From: Gemmatimonadota bacterium
GTDB taxonomy: Bacteria > Gemmatimonadota > Gemmatimonadetes > Gemmatimonadales > GWC2-71-9
Direction: 5' to 3'
DNA: 64,000 bases
Assembly (NCBI GenBank): GCA_027294455.1
Contig: JAPULZ010000068.1
Location: 87,418-151,417 of the forward strand
Positions 1-9,270 of this stretch are shown in pieces. Both the position numbers and the translations under genes were made by a program. Position 1 is the stretch's first letter, and each line of letters opens with the position of its first letter. The notes beneath the pieces are model-generated. The model worked only from the letters and a program-made list of their open reading frames with translations. It searched no databases and had not been told where the DNA came from.

Positions 1-1302
1 CACGAGCGTGTCCAACCGCTCCCGCAACTCTGGCAGCGCGACCCGATTGAGAATTTCAACCCCGAAACCGTACGTCAGCAACGCGTTCGCCCTCTCCCTA
101 TCCAACCCGCGGGTCCGCAGGTAGAACAACGCATCTTCGTCCAGGGGCCCGAGCGTGGCACCATGGGTGCACCGGACGTCGTCGGCGTAGATCTCCAACT
201 GAGGCTGACTGTCGGCCCGCGCATCATCGGACAGAAGGAGATTGTTGTTGGTCTGCTTGGAGTCGGTTTTTTGCGCGCCCGGGCGAACCACTATCTTACC
301 GCTGAACACGGCGTGCGACCGACCCGCCAGCACCCCGTTGAAGTATTCGTGACTGTCGCAGTGGGGTACCGCGTGGTCGATGACGGTATTGTGGTCCACG
401 TGCTGGTCGCCGCTCATCAGATACAGGCCGTTCAAGGTCCCTTCCCCACCCTCCCCGTTCATGCCCATCAGGATGTAGTGGCGCGACAGGGAGGCTCCCA
501 GCACGATGGGCGTCAGCGAGTAGCGGCTGTCACGCCCCTGCGTGGAGGTGGTGGTGGCTATGTGGAACGCCTGCTCTCCCTCACGCTGGATACGGTAACA
601 ATCCACCCGGGCGTTGTCCCCGACCACCACCTCGGTGACGGCGTTGGTCAGGTACGGCCGGCGCGCGGTGCCGCCGTAGGTCTCGATGAACGCGAGCCGG
701 CCTCCGTTTTCCACCACCACGAGATTGCGCGGATGGGACATCACCGGCTCTTCACCGGATGTGGAGAAGAACACACACTCCACCGGCTGTTCCACGAGCG
801 TATTGGCCGGGACGTATACGAACGCCCCGTCACCGACGAAGGCCGTGTTGAGCGCCGTGAACGGGTTCCGATCCATGTCGGCGTGCTTGCCCAGATGCTT
901 TTCGATGAGGGGCGCGTCTTCTGCGAGGGCTGCGGCCAGATTGCGCACCTGCACGCCTGCGGGGAGGCTAGCCGTGTGGGACAACCCGGGCACGAAGATC
1001 CCGTTTACGAAGACGAGCCGCACCGGCTCCTCACTCGGGAGCAAGAACGGCGTCAACTGATCCGGGGTCATCGTGTCGGCCGCATGAGGAAGCGCAAACG
1101 GATGCTCCGCTATTCTTTTCACGCTCGTCAAGCGCCACTCCTCCTGCCGCGTCGTCGGGAAGCCCTGCTCGGCAAATCGCTCGATGGCTACCTCTCGAAG
1201 GTGCTTCAGCCATTCCGGAGTACCTCCGGCCCCGTTGGCGGAGAACTCCTTGTGTCGATCGACGAAGTGCGCCGTGCCGTCGCTCGTCCGTGTCGCCGTC
1301 AT
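1..1302 (-). CDS. sufD: Fe-S cluster assembly protein SufD (partial, 3' end beyond window)
   Basis: SufD is a scaffold subunit of the cytoplasmic SufBCD complex that assembles iron-sulfur clusters. Reading the complement from an ATG at 1302 gives 434 codons with no stop before the window edge, so only the extreme C-terminus is missing. The C-terminal half has the SufB/SufD core signature: FSGKIVVRPGAQ, then SKQTNNNLLLSDDA, then CTHGATLGPLDEDALFYLR with the conserved Cys-x-His-Gly. It begins three bases after the sufC stop, so it is co-transcribed with sufC and sufB. The identification rests on the motifs and on the suf context; the start is well placed, although no strong ribosome site was checked beyond the coupling. 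Confidence 0.93.
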   Translation of the reverse strand, partial: MTATRTSDGTAHFVDRHKEFSANGAGGTPEWLKHLREVAIERFAEQGFPTTRQEEWRLTSVKRIAEHPFALPHAADTMTPDQLTPFLLPSEEPVRLVFVNGIFVPGLSHTASLPAGVQVRNLAAALAEDAPLIEKHLGKHADMDRNPFTALNTAFVGDGAFVYVPANTLVEQPVECVFFSTSGEEPVMSHPRNLVVVENGGRLAFIETYGGTARRPYLTNAVTEVVVGDNARVDCYRIQREGEQAFHIATTTSTQGRDSRYSLTPIVLGASLSRHYILMGMNGEGGEGTLNGLYLMSGDQHVDHNTVIDHAVPHCDSHEYFNGVLAGRSHAVFSGKIVVRPGAQKTDSKQTNNNLLLSDDARADSQPQLEIYADDVRCTHGATLGPLDEDALFYLRTRGLDRERANALLTYGFGVEILNRVALPELRERLDTLV

Positions 1303-1305
1303 GCT

Positions 1306-2055
1306 CTATGCAGCCTCTTCCCGGAGCCAGTCGTAGCCACGCTCCTCCAGCTCCAACGCGAGCTCCTTGTTGCCCGACTTGACGATACGCCCATTGGCCA
1401 ACACGTGGACCCGGTCCGGCACGACGTACTCGAGCAATCGCTGATAGTGCGTCACGATCACCGTGGCGTTGTCCGGCCTCCGCAATTTGTTCACCGCAGC
1501 GGCCACGATCTTCAGCGCATCGATGTCGAGGCCCGAATCGGTCTCGTCGAGGACCGCCAACTTGGGCTCCATGATAGCCATTTGCAGAATCTCGTTCCGC
1601 TTCTTTTCGCCACCTGAGAATCCTTCGTTCACCGGACGATCCATGAGACTGTCGTCCCACCCGATGACTTCGAGCTTCTCATGCAACACCTCGATGAAGT
1701 CGATGATGTCCAATTCCTCCTCGCCCCGCTGCTTCCGCACCGCGTTCACGGCGGACCGGAGGAAATAGGCATTCGTGATACCCCGGATCGCGATAGGATA
1801 CTGAAAGGCCAGAAACATGCCCGCCCACGCCCTTTCCTCGGGCTTCATGGCCAGCAAGTCCTGGCCGTCAAACGTCACCGATCCCTGCGTCACCTCGTAG
1901 GCGGGGTGTCCCGCCAGCACCTGCGCCAAGGTGCTCTTGCCGGAACCGTTCGGTCCCATGATGGCGTGGATCTCCCCCGTCTTCACGCTCAGGTCGATCC
2001 CGTGCAGAATCTCTTGGCCATCGGCCGTCGCGTGCAAGTTCTTTATCTCGAGCAT
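1306..2055 (-). CDS. sufC: Fe-S cluster assembly ATPase SufC
   Basis: SufC is the ABC-type ATPase that drives conformational change in the SufBCD scaffold. The 249-residue protein has Walker A GPNGSGKST at about residues 34-42, the ABC signature FSGGEKKR at about 146-153, and Walker B LAVLDE with the catalytic Glu near 171, followed by the D-loop SGLD. The segment FSGGEKKRNEILQMA is characteristic of SufC rather than of transporter ATPases. It lies 51 bases downstream of sufB and three bases upstream of sufD, which is the usual BCD order. Length is normal for the family. Confidence 0.97.
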   Translation of the reverse strand: MLEIKNLHATADGQEILHGIDLSVKTGEIHAIMGPNGSGKSTLAQVLAGHPAYEVTQGSVTFDGQDLLAMKPEERAWAGMFLAFQYPIAIRGITNAYFLRSAVNAVRKQRGEEELDIIDFIEVLHEKLEVIGWDDSLMDRPVNEGFSGGEKKRNEILQMAIMEPKLAVLDETDSGLDIDALKIVAAAVNKLRRPDNATVIVTHYQRLLEYVVPDRVHVLANGRIVKSGNKELALELEERGYDWLREEAA

Positions 2056-2106
2056 GGTCTTTCCTGATTCTCCGTTGCGTCGGTGTGTAGCCGGCGATGT
2101 CGGCGC

Positions 2107-3540
2107 CTACCCGACACTCCCCTCCAGGGTTACTCCCAGGAGGTTCTGCGCTTCCACAGCAAACTCCATGGGCAGCTCGCGAAACACTTCCCTGCAAAAC
2201 CCGTTGACGATCATCGACACCGCATCCTCCGGATCGAGGCCGCGCTGTTGGCAGTAGAAGATCTGATCTTCTCCAACCTTCGACGTGGTCGCTTCATGCT
2301 CCATGATCGCTGTGCTGTTGCGAATATCGATGTAGGGAAATGTGTGCGCGCCGCACTTGTCCCCGATGAGCATCGAGTCGCACTGGGAATAATTGCGGGC
2401 GTTTTTGGCCCCCTTCATGATCTTGACCTGGCCGCGGTAGGTGTTCTGGCTCCGCCCGGCGGAGATGCCCTTGGACACGATCGTGCTGCGGGTGTTGTTT
2501 CCGATGTGGATCATCTTCGTTCCGGTGTCGGCTTGCTGGTAGTTGTTGGTCACGGCCACCGAATAGAATTCGCCCACGCTGTTGTCGCCCTGCAGAATAC
2601 AGCTCGGATATTTCCACGTGATCGCCGAGCCCGTCTCCACCTGGGTCCAGGAAATCTTGGAGTTGTTGCCGGCGCACTTGCCGCGCTTCGTGACGAAATT
2701 GTAGATGCCGCCCTTGCCGTTCTTGTCACCGGGGTACCAGTTCTGGACCGTCGAGTATTTGATCTGGGCGTCTTTCATGGCCACCAGCTCGACCACCGCG
2801 GCGTGGAGCTGGTTCTCATCGCGCATGGGTGCTGAGCATCCCTCGAGATAGCTCACGTACGATGCTTCCTCGGCGATGATGAGGGTGCGCTCGAACTGGC
2901 CCGAGCCGGCCGCATTCATCCGGAAATACGTGGACAGCTCCAGGGGACACCGCACACCCTTGGGCACAAAACAGAAGGACCCGTCCGTGAACACCGCGGA
3001 GTTGAGCGCCGCGAAGTAGTTGTCGTTGTAGGGCACCACCGAGCCCAGGTATTGCTCGATCAGCTCCGAATGATCGCGCACCGCCTCCGAGAAGGGGCAG
3101 AAGATGATGCCTTGCTCGGCCAGCGTGTCCTGGAACGTCGTCGCCACCGAGACGCTGTCGAAGACCGCGTCGACGGCCACCCCCGACAGCCGCTTCTGCT
3201 CTGTCAGGGGAATGCCCAGCTTCTCGAAGGTCTTCAACACTTCCGGATCGACCTCGTCCAAACTGTCGAGCTGCTTCTTCGGCTTGGGCGCGGAGTAGTA
3301 CGTGATCGCCTGGAAGTCGATGGGCGGATACTTGACGTTGGCCCAGTTCGGCTCCGTCATCTTCAGCCAGTGCCGGTAGGCCTTGAGCCGCCATTTCAGC
3401 ATGAACTCGGGTTCCTGCTTCTTCTCCGAGATCGCGCGGATGATGTCTTCGTTCAGCCCGGGCGGCACGGTATCGACCTCGATATCCGTCACCCATCCGT
3501 ATTTGTACGGTTCGTTTACTCGTGTCTCGATCGAAGTCAT
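2107..3540 (-). CDS. sufB: Fe-S cluster assembly protein SufB
   Basis: SufB is the scaffold subunit on which the nascent iron-sulfur cluster is built, in complex with SufC and SufD. The 477-residue protein starts [15 protein letters not shown], as SufB proteins do; an upstream in-frame extension to 3615 is rejected because it lies inside the upstream regulator gene and is unlike the family. Conserved segments include [35 protein letters not shown] and [20 protein letters not shown]. The start ATG overlaps the stop of the preceding regulator as ATGA (3537-3540), implying translational coupling. No cysteine desulfurase gene is visible in the window; it may lie past the left edge. Confidence 0.97.
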   Translation of the reverse strand: MTSIETRVNEPYKYGWVTDIEVDTVPPGLNEDIIRAISEKKQEPEFMLKWRLKAYRHWLKMTEPNWANVKYPPIDFQAITYYSAPKPKKQLDSLDEVDPEVLKTFEKLGIPLTEQKRLSGVAVDAVFDSVSVATTFQDTLAEQGIIFCPFSEAVRDHSELIEQYLGSVVPYNDNYFAALNSAVFTDGSFCFVPKGVRCPLELSTYFRMNAAGSGQFERTLIIAEEASYVSYLEGCSAPMRDENQLHAAVVELVAMKDAQIKYSTVQNWYPGDKNGKGGIYNFVTKRGKCAGNNSKISWTQVETGSAITWKYPSCILQGDNSVGEFYSVAVTNNYQQADTGTKMIHIGNNTRSTIVSKGISAGRSQNTYRGQVKIMKGAKNARNYSQCDSMLIGDKCGAHTFPYIDIRNSTAIMEHEATTSKVGEDQIFYCQQRGLDPEDAVSMIVNGFCREVFRELPMEFAVEAQNLLGVTLEGSVG

Positions 3541-4229
3541 GATCGTTCGTGTAAAAGCCTTTCCGGTTTCGCGCCGGACCAGGTCGGGCCGGCGAACTCC
3601 ACGGCGTACTCGCACGCGTTACATCCATTCATGATGTGCGTCTTGCGCTCCACCTGGGCGTGCAGCGCGTCCTCGAGGAACTTGAGTTCCGTGTCACACA
3701 CCTCCGGGAGACAGCTCGCCACGGCGTGCAACGCGCAGTTCTGCACCCGCAAGGTGACCTCGCCGTTTTCTTCTGACGACTCGGCCATGAAACCCGCCTC
3801 TTCCATCACGCCCGCCAACATCTTCAGGCGATCGATGGGGGAGACACCGGGGACAATTCCTCCCAACTGCCGCCGAAGATCGGCGTACTGTTCCTCCACC
3901 ACCGCGATCGCCGCCTCCCGTCCCTCTCGGTCGACCACGTGGCCGATCAGGCGCGTGAGGGCCTGCTCGTACTGATTGGGAAAGAGGGCCTCGCCGTCCC
4001 GGCTCAGCCGGTAGGAATAGGTAGGTGCTCCGACCCCCCGCTGCTCGCGGCCGTAGTGGACGAGGTGCTCGGCTTCGAGCTCCTTCAGATGGCGCCGGAC
4101 GGCATTTGCCGATACGCCGAAAGCCTCCGCAAGCTCTTTCGCCGTAAGGGGTTGTGATTTCTTCATCTGCAGGAGGATTTCTCCTCGGAGTCCTTTTTGG
4201 CCAGCCAGGCCGGGTGTGATTGCTTCCAT
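3537..4229 (-). CDS. sufR: SufR-like iron-sulfur transcriptional regulator
   Basis: Winged-helix regulator heading the suf operon. The N-terminus carries a helix-turn-helix ([27 protein letters not shown]), and the C-terminal region has a cysteine cluster, [14 protein letters not shown] followed by GCNACEY, of the kind that binds an Fe-S cluster in SufR. Known SufR proteins repress suf genes when holding a cluster; that role is inferred here from the cysteines and from the 4-bp ATGA overlap with sufB. I chose the ATG at 4229 (230 residues); an in-frame ATG at 4322 would add a low-complexity AT-rich stretch that covers the candidate operator, so it is less likely. Confidence 0.85.
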   Translation of the reverse strand: MEAITPGLAGQKGLRGEILLQMKKSQPLTAKELAEAFGVSANAVRRHLKELEAEHLVHYGREQRGVGAPTYSYRLSRDGEALFPNQYEQALTRLIGHVVDREGREAAIAVVEEQYADLRRQLGGIVPGVSPIDRLKMLAGVMEEAGFMAESSEENGEVTLRVQNCALHAVASCLPEVCDTELKFLEDALHAQVERKTHIMNGCNACEYAVEFAGPTWSGAKPERLLHERS

Positions 4230-4274
4230 AGCGCCGCGAATTCTAAATGAAGAGGACAAGTATTGCAAATAATT

Positions 4275-4288
4275 TAACACTTTTGTTG
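4275..4288 (-). promoter_or_regulatory. Candidate SufR operator upstream of the suf operon
   Basis: The minus strand reads CAACAAAAGTGTTA, a near match (7 of 8 defined bases) to the CAAC-N6-GTTG palindrome described for cyanobacterial SufR. It sits 46 bases upstream of the regulator start, in a short AT-rich island (about 4250-4300) of otherwise GC-rich DNA, where the suf promoter should lie. The location fits autoregulation. Apart from this site and the forward promoter at 4352-4381, I see nothing else definite in the 306-base gap 4230-4535. Confidence 0.5.
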
Positions 4289-4351
4289 GTGAATTCGAGG
4301 GTAGTTGGGGCTCAGACTTCATACGCCAATAGAAGTGGCAGTTCTAATTGA

Positions 4352-4381
4352 TTGTCAATAAACAGGTTACGGATCTATGAT
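4352..4381 (+). promoter_or_regulatory. Putative sigma-70 promoter for the propeller lipoprotein gene
   Basis: TTGTCA at 4352-4357 and TATGAT at 4376-4381 each match the vegetative -35/-10 consensus in five of six bases, with an 18-base spacer. This would give a leader of roughly 150 bases before the lipoprotein start. The elements were found by eye only. Confidence 0.45.
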
Positions 4382-4535
4382 CTGCTTCAGCCCACTTTCT
4401 GGTCCAGGCCTGGCGCCCCCGGGGCCGTTGGCGCGGTCCAATTGACCGCTCGAGAACGTTCGAGTTGTCCCGCTTCCACGGACCCGGTTACTTGCGACAC
4501 CATCTCTACCGAAAACCCTCATGGGGAGGACGAGC

Positions 4536-5813
4536 GTGAAAACCCAAATGACCGGCATGGCCGTCATGGCCGCTGCCTGCCTCGTTGCTTGTTCCGGCGA
4601 CTCACCCAATTGGACGGGAACGGTGCGAGACAGCGCCGGCGTCATTATCGTGGAGAATTCATCGGAGGGCCTGTGGAACACCGGGACGGCCTGGACGATA
4701 GCCGAGGAACTGCGAATAGGCACGGCGGCCGGCGATCCGGATTACCAGTTCGGGGCCATCACGGGGATCGTCGTCTCATCGGACGAGACCATCTACGTCC
4801 TCGACCAGCAGGCGTCACTCATCCGGGCCTTCGACCAATCCGGTACCCTGCAGGCATCGTTCGGTACCTCGGGTAGCGGCCCAGGCCAGTTGGGCGCCCA
4901 GGTGGGGCCACTGCTCATCGCCCCCGGAGACACTCTCTACGTGCCCGACATGGGCAACCAACGCGTCAGCCGGTTCGCGCCGGGCGGGGAGTACCTGGAC
5001 AGCTACCGCATTCGGTTCGAAGAGGGCATTCCCTTCAAATGGGAGAACGCCCGGTCGGGGGCCATCGTCAATCAGGTGCGCCGCCTCGCCTTCGGACCCG
5101 ATCAAACGGCCGATACCATGGACCTCGTGGCGGCTCGCGATCACGAGGGCATGGTCACGGACACGCTTCTGAGGTTCCGCTCCGGCGGGACTTTCTCCCT
5201 GGGAAGCGACAGACCCCAGCTCAAGTTCTTCGCCCCCGAGCCGATGTGGACGTTGGCCTTCGGCGGGGGCATCTGGCACGGAATCAACGACGACTATCGC
5301 ATCGGCTATTACGACCACGGAACGCTGGTTCGCATCGTTACCAAGCCGTTCGAGATCACCCCCGTCGGTGAGGCCGACCAGCGGGCGCTCCTGACCGCCA
5401 TGAAGAACCTCATGGAGGCGTCGGGCGCCCCACCCCAGGCATGGGCCCGGTTCGAGCAGATCATCTCGTTTGCCGACGACTTTCCGGCCTACGCGCAGTT
5501 TCTGAACGGGCCGGGGGGCAGCCTATGGGTCCAGCACCTGGTGATCCCGAGCACCCTGAGTGACGAAGAGCTCGAGGATTTCAACCCACAGCTTGGGTTG
5601 GGAGCCTCTCAGTGGGACATTTTCGATTCCGAAGGTCGGTTTCTGGGCTCGCTGGAGTTGCCCGCGCGCTTCCAGCCTCTCCGATTCTATGGAAACCGGA
5701 TGTACGGCATCAGTCGCGACGAGCTGGACGTCCAATACGTCATGAGATTCCGGATCGACGGCCTGCCGGGCCGGGATACGGGGGCCGTGCCCATCAGTGG
5801 GGATCCGGACTAG
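4536..5813 (+). CDS. Six-bladed beta-propeller lipoprotein
   Basis: Secreted lipoprotein of the six-bladed beta-propeller (NHL-like) class that is expanded in Gemmatimonadota-type genomes; its ligand is unknown. I place the start at the GTG at 4536 (425 residues), which has GGGGAGGA six bases upstream and gives an ideal lipoprotein signal ending in the lipobox LVAC; an ATG at 4521 lies on top of that ribosome site. Propeller-like blades are visible as repeated units such as ETIYVLDQQASLIRAFDQSG and DTLYVPDMGNQRVSRFAPGG. It stands alone, facing a convergent gene 6 bases beyond its stop. Confidence 0.8.
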   Translation: MKTQMTGMAVMAAACLVACSGDSPNWTGTVRDSAGVIIVENSSEGLWNTGTAWTIAEELRIGTAAGDPDYQFGAITGIVVSSDETIYVLDQQASLIRAFDQSGTLQASFGTSGSGPGQLGAQVGPLLIAPGDTLYVPDMGNQRVSRFAPGGEYLDSYRIRFEEGIPFKWENARSGAIVNQVRRLAFGPDQTADTMDLVAARDHEGMVTDTLLRFRSGGTFSLGSDRPQLKFFAPEPMWTLAFGGGIWHGINDDYRIGYYDHGTLVRIVTKPFEITPVGEADQRALLTAMKNLMEASGAPPQAWARFEQIISFADDFPAYAQFLNGPGGSLWVQHLVIPSTLSDEELEDFNPQLGLGASQWDIFDSEGRFLGSLELPARFQPLRFYGNRMYGISRDELDVQYVMRFRIDGLPGRDTGAVPISGDPD

Positions 5814-5819
5814 CACGGG

Positions 5820-6422
5820 CTATGACCTGATGACGTCTTCCTTCTTCATCAGGTCTTGATACTCCACCGGGGTGTTCAGGTCCTCGAGGACCGCCGAATC
5901 GTCGACGGGGACCTCGAGCACCCGCCCTGGGTCGGCGTGCACGACCGCCCTCGCCCCCTCGGAATCCGGTGCCTCCAGCAATTCCCCGAAGACCTCGCGG
6001 CCGAAGATGACCGGATGGCCGTGTTTCTTCTGATAGGCCGGGATGACGATGGGGCGACCGGAAGCTCGAAATCCCGCCAACAAGGCCTCCACGGTGGCAA
6101 TTGCCACATGGGGCATGTCCACCGGCCACACCAAGATCCCTTCCACCGGATGGGGTTCCACCGCGCGGATGGCAGCCCGAATGGAGCCGATGGGCCCTGC
6201 CTCGAACCCCTCGGTCGCCAGCACCACGACATCGCGTAAGTCATGCTTTGCCAGGATCTTATCCGCCCCGTGTCCCAGGATCACGATGCGGGGATGCATC
6301 CCCACCGCGCCCGCGGCATCCAAGATGCTCTGCAGAAATGTGACACCGTGGTATTCCAGCAGGGCCTTTGGGAATCCCATCCTGGAGGAGGCGCCGGCTG
6401 AAAGAACTGTGGCCGCGATCAT
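5820..6422 (-). CDS. MobA-like NTP transferase (MocA/molybdenum cofactor cytidylyltransferase-like)
   Basis: Predicted nucleotidyltransferase of the MobA-like/MocA family. The N-terminus has the nucleotide-binding signature LSAGASSRMGFPKALL, and an internal WPVDMPH supplies the metal-binding Asp. The C-terminus VPVDDSAVLEDLNTPVEY is the usual family ending. Such enzymes transfer CMP or GMP to molybdopterin, or act on other sugar-phosphate-like substrates. No molybdoenzyme or moa/moe gene is visible in the window, so the exact substrate is open. At 200 residues it has the normal length. Confidence 0.8.
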   Translation of the reverse strand: MIAATVLSAGASSRMGFPKALLEYHGVTFLQSILDAAGAVGMHPRIVILGHGADKILAKHDLRDVVVLATEGFEAGPIGSIRAAIRAVEPHPVEGILVWPVDMPHVAIATVEALLAGFRASGRPIVIPAYQKKHGHPVIFGREVFGELLEAPDSEGARAVVHADPGRVLEVPVDDSAVLEDLNTPVEYQDLMKKEDVIRS

Positions 6423-6473
6423 GCTTCGTCCCTAGATTGGCAATCCACCCAAAAAAGCCTTGGGGATTTGGAC

Positions 6474-7037
6474 ATGACAATACATCGAATACGCCTCCTG
6501 GGTGACCCTCTCCTGCGGATGCGTTGCGAGCCGGTCACCGACCCGAGGTCGCCTGCAGCCCGACTCGTGGCGACCGACTTGAAGGAAACCCTGCGAGACC
6601 TTCAGGCCCGCCACGGCATGGGACGGGGCTTGGCGGCCCCGCAAATCGGGGCCCCCATGCGGATGGTCCATGTCGAGATCGATGAACCTTGGTTGTTGCT
6701 CAACCCGGAGATCGTCGACGTGGGAAGCGAAGACTTCCTGGCGTGGGAAAGTTGTTTTTCGTTCCCCGACCTGATGGTCCAAGTCCAGCGCGCCTATCGG
6801 ATCAAGGTCAATTATTTGGACTCCCGGGGCCAGGAGCAGACGATTGAGGCCGAGGGGGCGGTCTCCGAACTGCTGCAGCACGAGATCGATCACCTGGACG
6901 GTGTCTTGGCCATCGACCGGGCTGGGGCCCTCGATCCGTTTTGCCTGCGGGAGGAGTGGAACAAGCATTGGGCCGCGGACGGGCTCTACGGTCCTCCCAC
7001 GATGCGCCACGAACCGGTGGAAGCGAGTACCTTGTAG
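6474..7037 (+). CDS. def: Peptide deformylase
   Basis: Removes the N-formyl group from nascent proteins. All three deformylase motifs are visible: GRGLAAPQIG (motif 1), ESCFS (motif 2, normally EGCLS, metal-binding Cys kept) and QHEIDHLDG (motif 3, HExxH). The protein is 187 residues from the ATG at 6474; a TTG two codons earlier is an alternative. Motif 2 departs from consensus at two positions, Gly to Ser and Leu to Phe, so this may be a divergent paralogue. It is divergent from the MobA-like gene and 44 bases upstream of the kinase gene. Confidence 0.85.
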   Translation: MTIHRIRLLGDPLLRMRCEPVTDPRSPAARLVATDLKETLRDLQARHGMGRGLAAPQIGAPMRMVHVEIDEPWLLLNPEIVDVGSEDFLAWESCFSFPDLMVQVQRAYRIKVNYLDSRGQEQTIEAEGAVSELLQHEIDHLDGVLAIDRAGALDPFCLREEWNKHWAADGLYGPPTMRHEPVEASTL

Positions 7038-7081
7038 CATCGCCGTCGGGCCCGGCGGCAGAACCGCAGTGCGCGCTACCC

Positions 7082-9256
7082 ATGCCATCCACCAGCGGAC
7101 CACAGATTCTGAGCAGCGGCACCGGCACCACCACCCAAGTGGTGCAGGTTCGCTCCTGGCTGATTCCCCTGATAGCGGCTGCCATTCTCGCGGTTGTCGG
7201 CATCACCATGAACTGGGCCTTGCTCCGCTCCATGCGCGAGAATCTCGCGGAGGAGCTCACGACACTCCTCGACGCCGACCTGGCCGCTCTCAACCTCTGG
7301 CTCGACACCCAGCGCAAGGTGGCGGGACACTTCGCGAGCGATCCCATCGTCGCGACCACGGTAGCGGCGTTGGTGAGTCGTGCCGGGCGATTGGGAAGTC
7401 GCCCTGACGATCTCAGGGCGTCCGACGAAGCCAGTCAACTCGAGAGCATCTTGGGCCGCGTCGTTCGCTCACACGGATACGTGGGCTACTACGTGGTTGA
7501 CGCCACGTCGCGCCCCTTGGCCGCTCAGTTCGATGAAGGCGTCGGGGCGCCTGCGAGCGTGGAGCTCCAGGGCTACGTGCAGCAGGTCTTCGCAGGCGAC
7601 ACCGTGGTAACGCGCCCGGTCAGGACCCCCCAGCCGGCCGTCTCCAGCGAGCAAATCAACCGCTCGCGGCCGACCATGTTCGTGGGGGCTCCCGTGTTCG
7701 ACCCCGACGAGGAGGTCATCGCCATCCTCGCCTTCGGCCTCCCGCCCGAAGAGGACTTCTCCGACATCCTCTCGGTGGCGCAGTTCGGTGAGACGGGGGA
7801 GACCTACGTGTTCGACGAAAACGGCGTGCTCCTCTCCCAGAGCCGATTCGAGGATGATCTGCGCGAGATCGGGCTGCTGGAAGAAGGTGAGGGATCCGTC
7901 CTCAACGTGGACATTCGGGATCCCGGTGGAAACATGCTGGAGGGTTTCCGCCCCCAAGCCAATCGGCGGGGTCTTCCTCTCACCCTCATGGCCGCATCGG
8001 CGGTCACCGGCCAATCCGGTGTGAATGTCTTCGGATACAGAGACTACCGCGGCGTTCCCGTCATCGGCGCCTGGGCTTGGCTGGAGCAGTACGGATTCGG
8101 CGTCACCACGGAGGTGGATGTCGCGGAGGCCTTCAGGCTGTTCTACACCCTGCGCCGCGGACTCTTGATGCTGCTGACACTGTTGGTGGCGGGGTCGGCG
8201 GCCATTCTCATCTCGTCGCACGTCATCGGCCGACTGCGGGAGGACATGACCGAAGCCCGGGAGCTCGGGCCGTACCGTCTCGAAAAACTGATCGGTGAAG
8301 GCGGCATGGGCAAAGTATATCGGGCGAGCCACGCCCTGTTGCGGCGTCCCACCGCAGTCAAGCTGTTGCGTCCCGATCGAGCCAGCCCGAACAGCATCGC
8401 GCGGTTCGAGCGAGAAGTGCAGATGACCGCCAAGCTGACCCATCCCAACACGGTGGCGATCTACGACTACGGCCGGACTCCTGAGGGTCACTTCTACTAT
8501 GCCATGGAGTACCTGAACGGAATGACCCTCGAGAAGTTGATCGGCCGGTTCGGACCGCAAGCGCAGGCCCGGGTGGTGCACATCCTCAAGCAGGTGTGCG
8601 GCTCCCTGGCGGAAGCCCACGGAGAGGGCCTCATCCACCGAGACATCAAGCCGTCCAACTTGATGTTGTGCCGGCGCGGTGGCATCTGGGACGTCGTCAA
8701 GGTCCTCGACTTCGGACTCGTGCGCGAGGTGGACCGATCGCCGGCGGAGCCGGCCATCACCATTACGACGGCACTCACGGGTACACCGCTCTACATATCC
8801 CCCGAGGCGATTGGCGACACGACGGCGGCGAGTCCCAAGAGCGACCTCTATGCCCTCGGCGCCGTCGGGTACTATCTGCTGGTCGGGGATCACGTTTTCT
8901 CCGGAAACAGTGTTATCGAAGTGTGCGGCCATCACCTGCGAACCAAACCCGATCCGCCATCCATGCGCACGGACAACCCGATAACGCCAGAGTTGGAAAA
9001 GCTGATCCTCCTGTGCCTCGAGAAGGATCCGCAGAATCGCCCGTCCGATGCCCTTACCCTGATGGCACGGCTGGAGGAACTCTCGAACATCGGCGAGTGG
9101 AGCGGCGGCGACGCCGCTACGTGGTGGCAGGAAAACGCCGAGCGCCCTTCCTCCGACGGCTGGCACGTGGACTTCGCCGCGGTGGGCGCAGACATGGATG
9201 CATCCACCGGGCATCCCGCCAGCATGGTCATCGACGTCGAGAAACGCGGCGACTAG
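7082..9256 (+). CDS. Membrane Ser/Thr kinase with N-terminal Cache-type sensor domain
   Basis: A 724-residue membrane kinase with the sensor first and the kinase last. A transmembrane helix at about 26-48 is followed by a roughly 300-residue extracytoplasmic region resembling a double Cache ligand-binding domain, a second helix at about 359-380, then a cytoplasmic Hanks-type kinase from about 396. Kinase motifs are IGEGGMGKVYRA, AVKLL with Lys427, HRDIKPSN with Asp521, DFGLVRE and GTPLYISPEA. This is the reverse of the common PknB order. The start ATG at 7082 is preferred over an in-frame upstream start that overlaps the deformylase gene. Confidence 0.85.
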   Translation: MPSTSGPQILSSGTGTTTQVVQVRSWLIPLIAAAILAVVGITMNWALLRSMRENLAEELTTLLDADLAALNLWLDTQRKVAGHFASDPIVATTVAALVSRAGRLGSRPDDLRASDEASQLESILGRVVRSHGYVGYYVVDATSRPLAAQFDEGVGAPASVELQGYVQQVFAGDTVVTRPVRTPQPAVSSEQINRSRPTMFVGAPVFDPDEEVIAILAFGLPPEEDFSDILSVAQFGETGETYVFDENGVLLSQSRFEDDLREIGLLEEGEGSVLNVDIRDPGGNMLEGFRPQANRRGLPLTLMAASAVTGQSGVNVFGYRDYRGVPVIGAWAWLEQYGFGVTTEVDVAEAFRLFYTLRRGLLMLLTLLVAGSAAILISSHVIGRLREDMTEARELGPYRLEKLIGEGGMGKVYRASHALLRRPTAVKLLRPDRASPNSIARFEREVQMTAKLTHPNTVAIYDYGRTPEGHFYYAMEYLNGMTLEKLIGRFGPQAQARVVHILKQVCGSLAEAHGEGLIHRDIKPSNLMLCRRGGIWDVVKVLDFGLVREVDRSPAEPAITITTALTGTPLYISPEAIGDTTAASPKSDLYALGAVGYYLLVGDHVFSGNSVIEVCGHHLRTKPDPPSMRTDNPITPELEKLILLCLEKDPQNRPSDALTLMARLEELSNIGEWSGGDAATWWQENAERPSSDGWHVDFAAVGADMDASTGHPASMVIDVEKRGD

Positions 9257-9270
9257 CCGGGGTCCGGGCC

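Noticed and set aside
163..1617. Long plus-strand open frame across the sufD region
   Set aside because: It is antisense to sufD and sufC, which have clear family motifs; its protein is Arg/His-rich shadow sequence.
7469..9214. 581-codon minus-strand frame over the Cache kinase
   Set aside because: Exact antisense of a well-supported kinase; no recognisable motifs.
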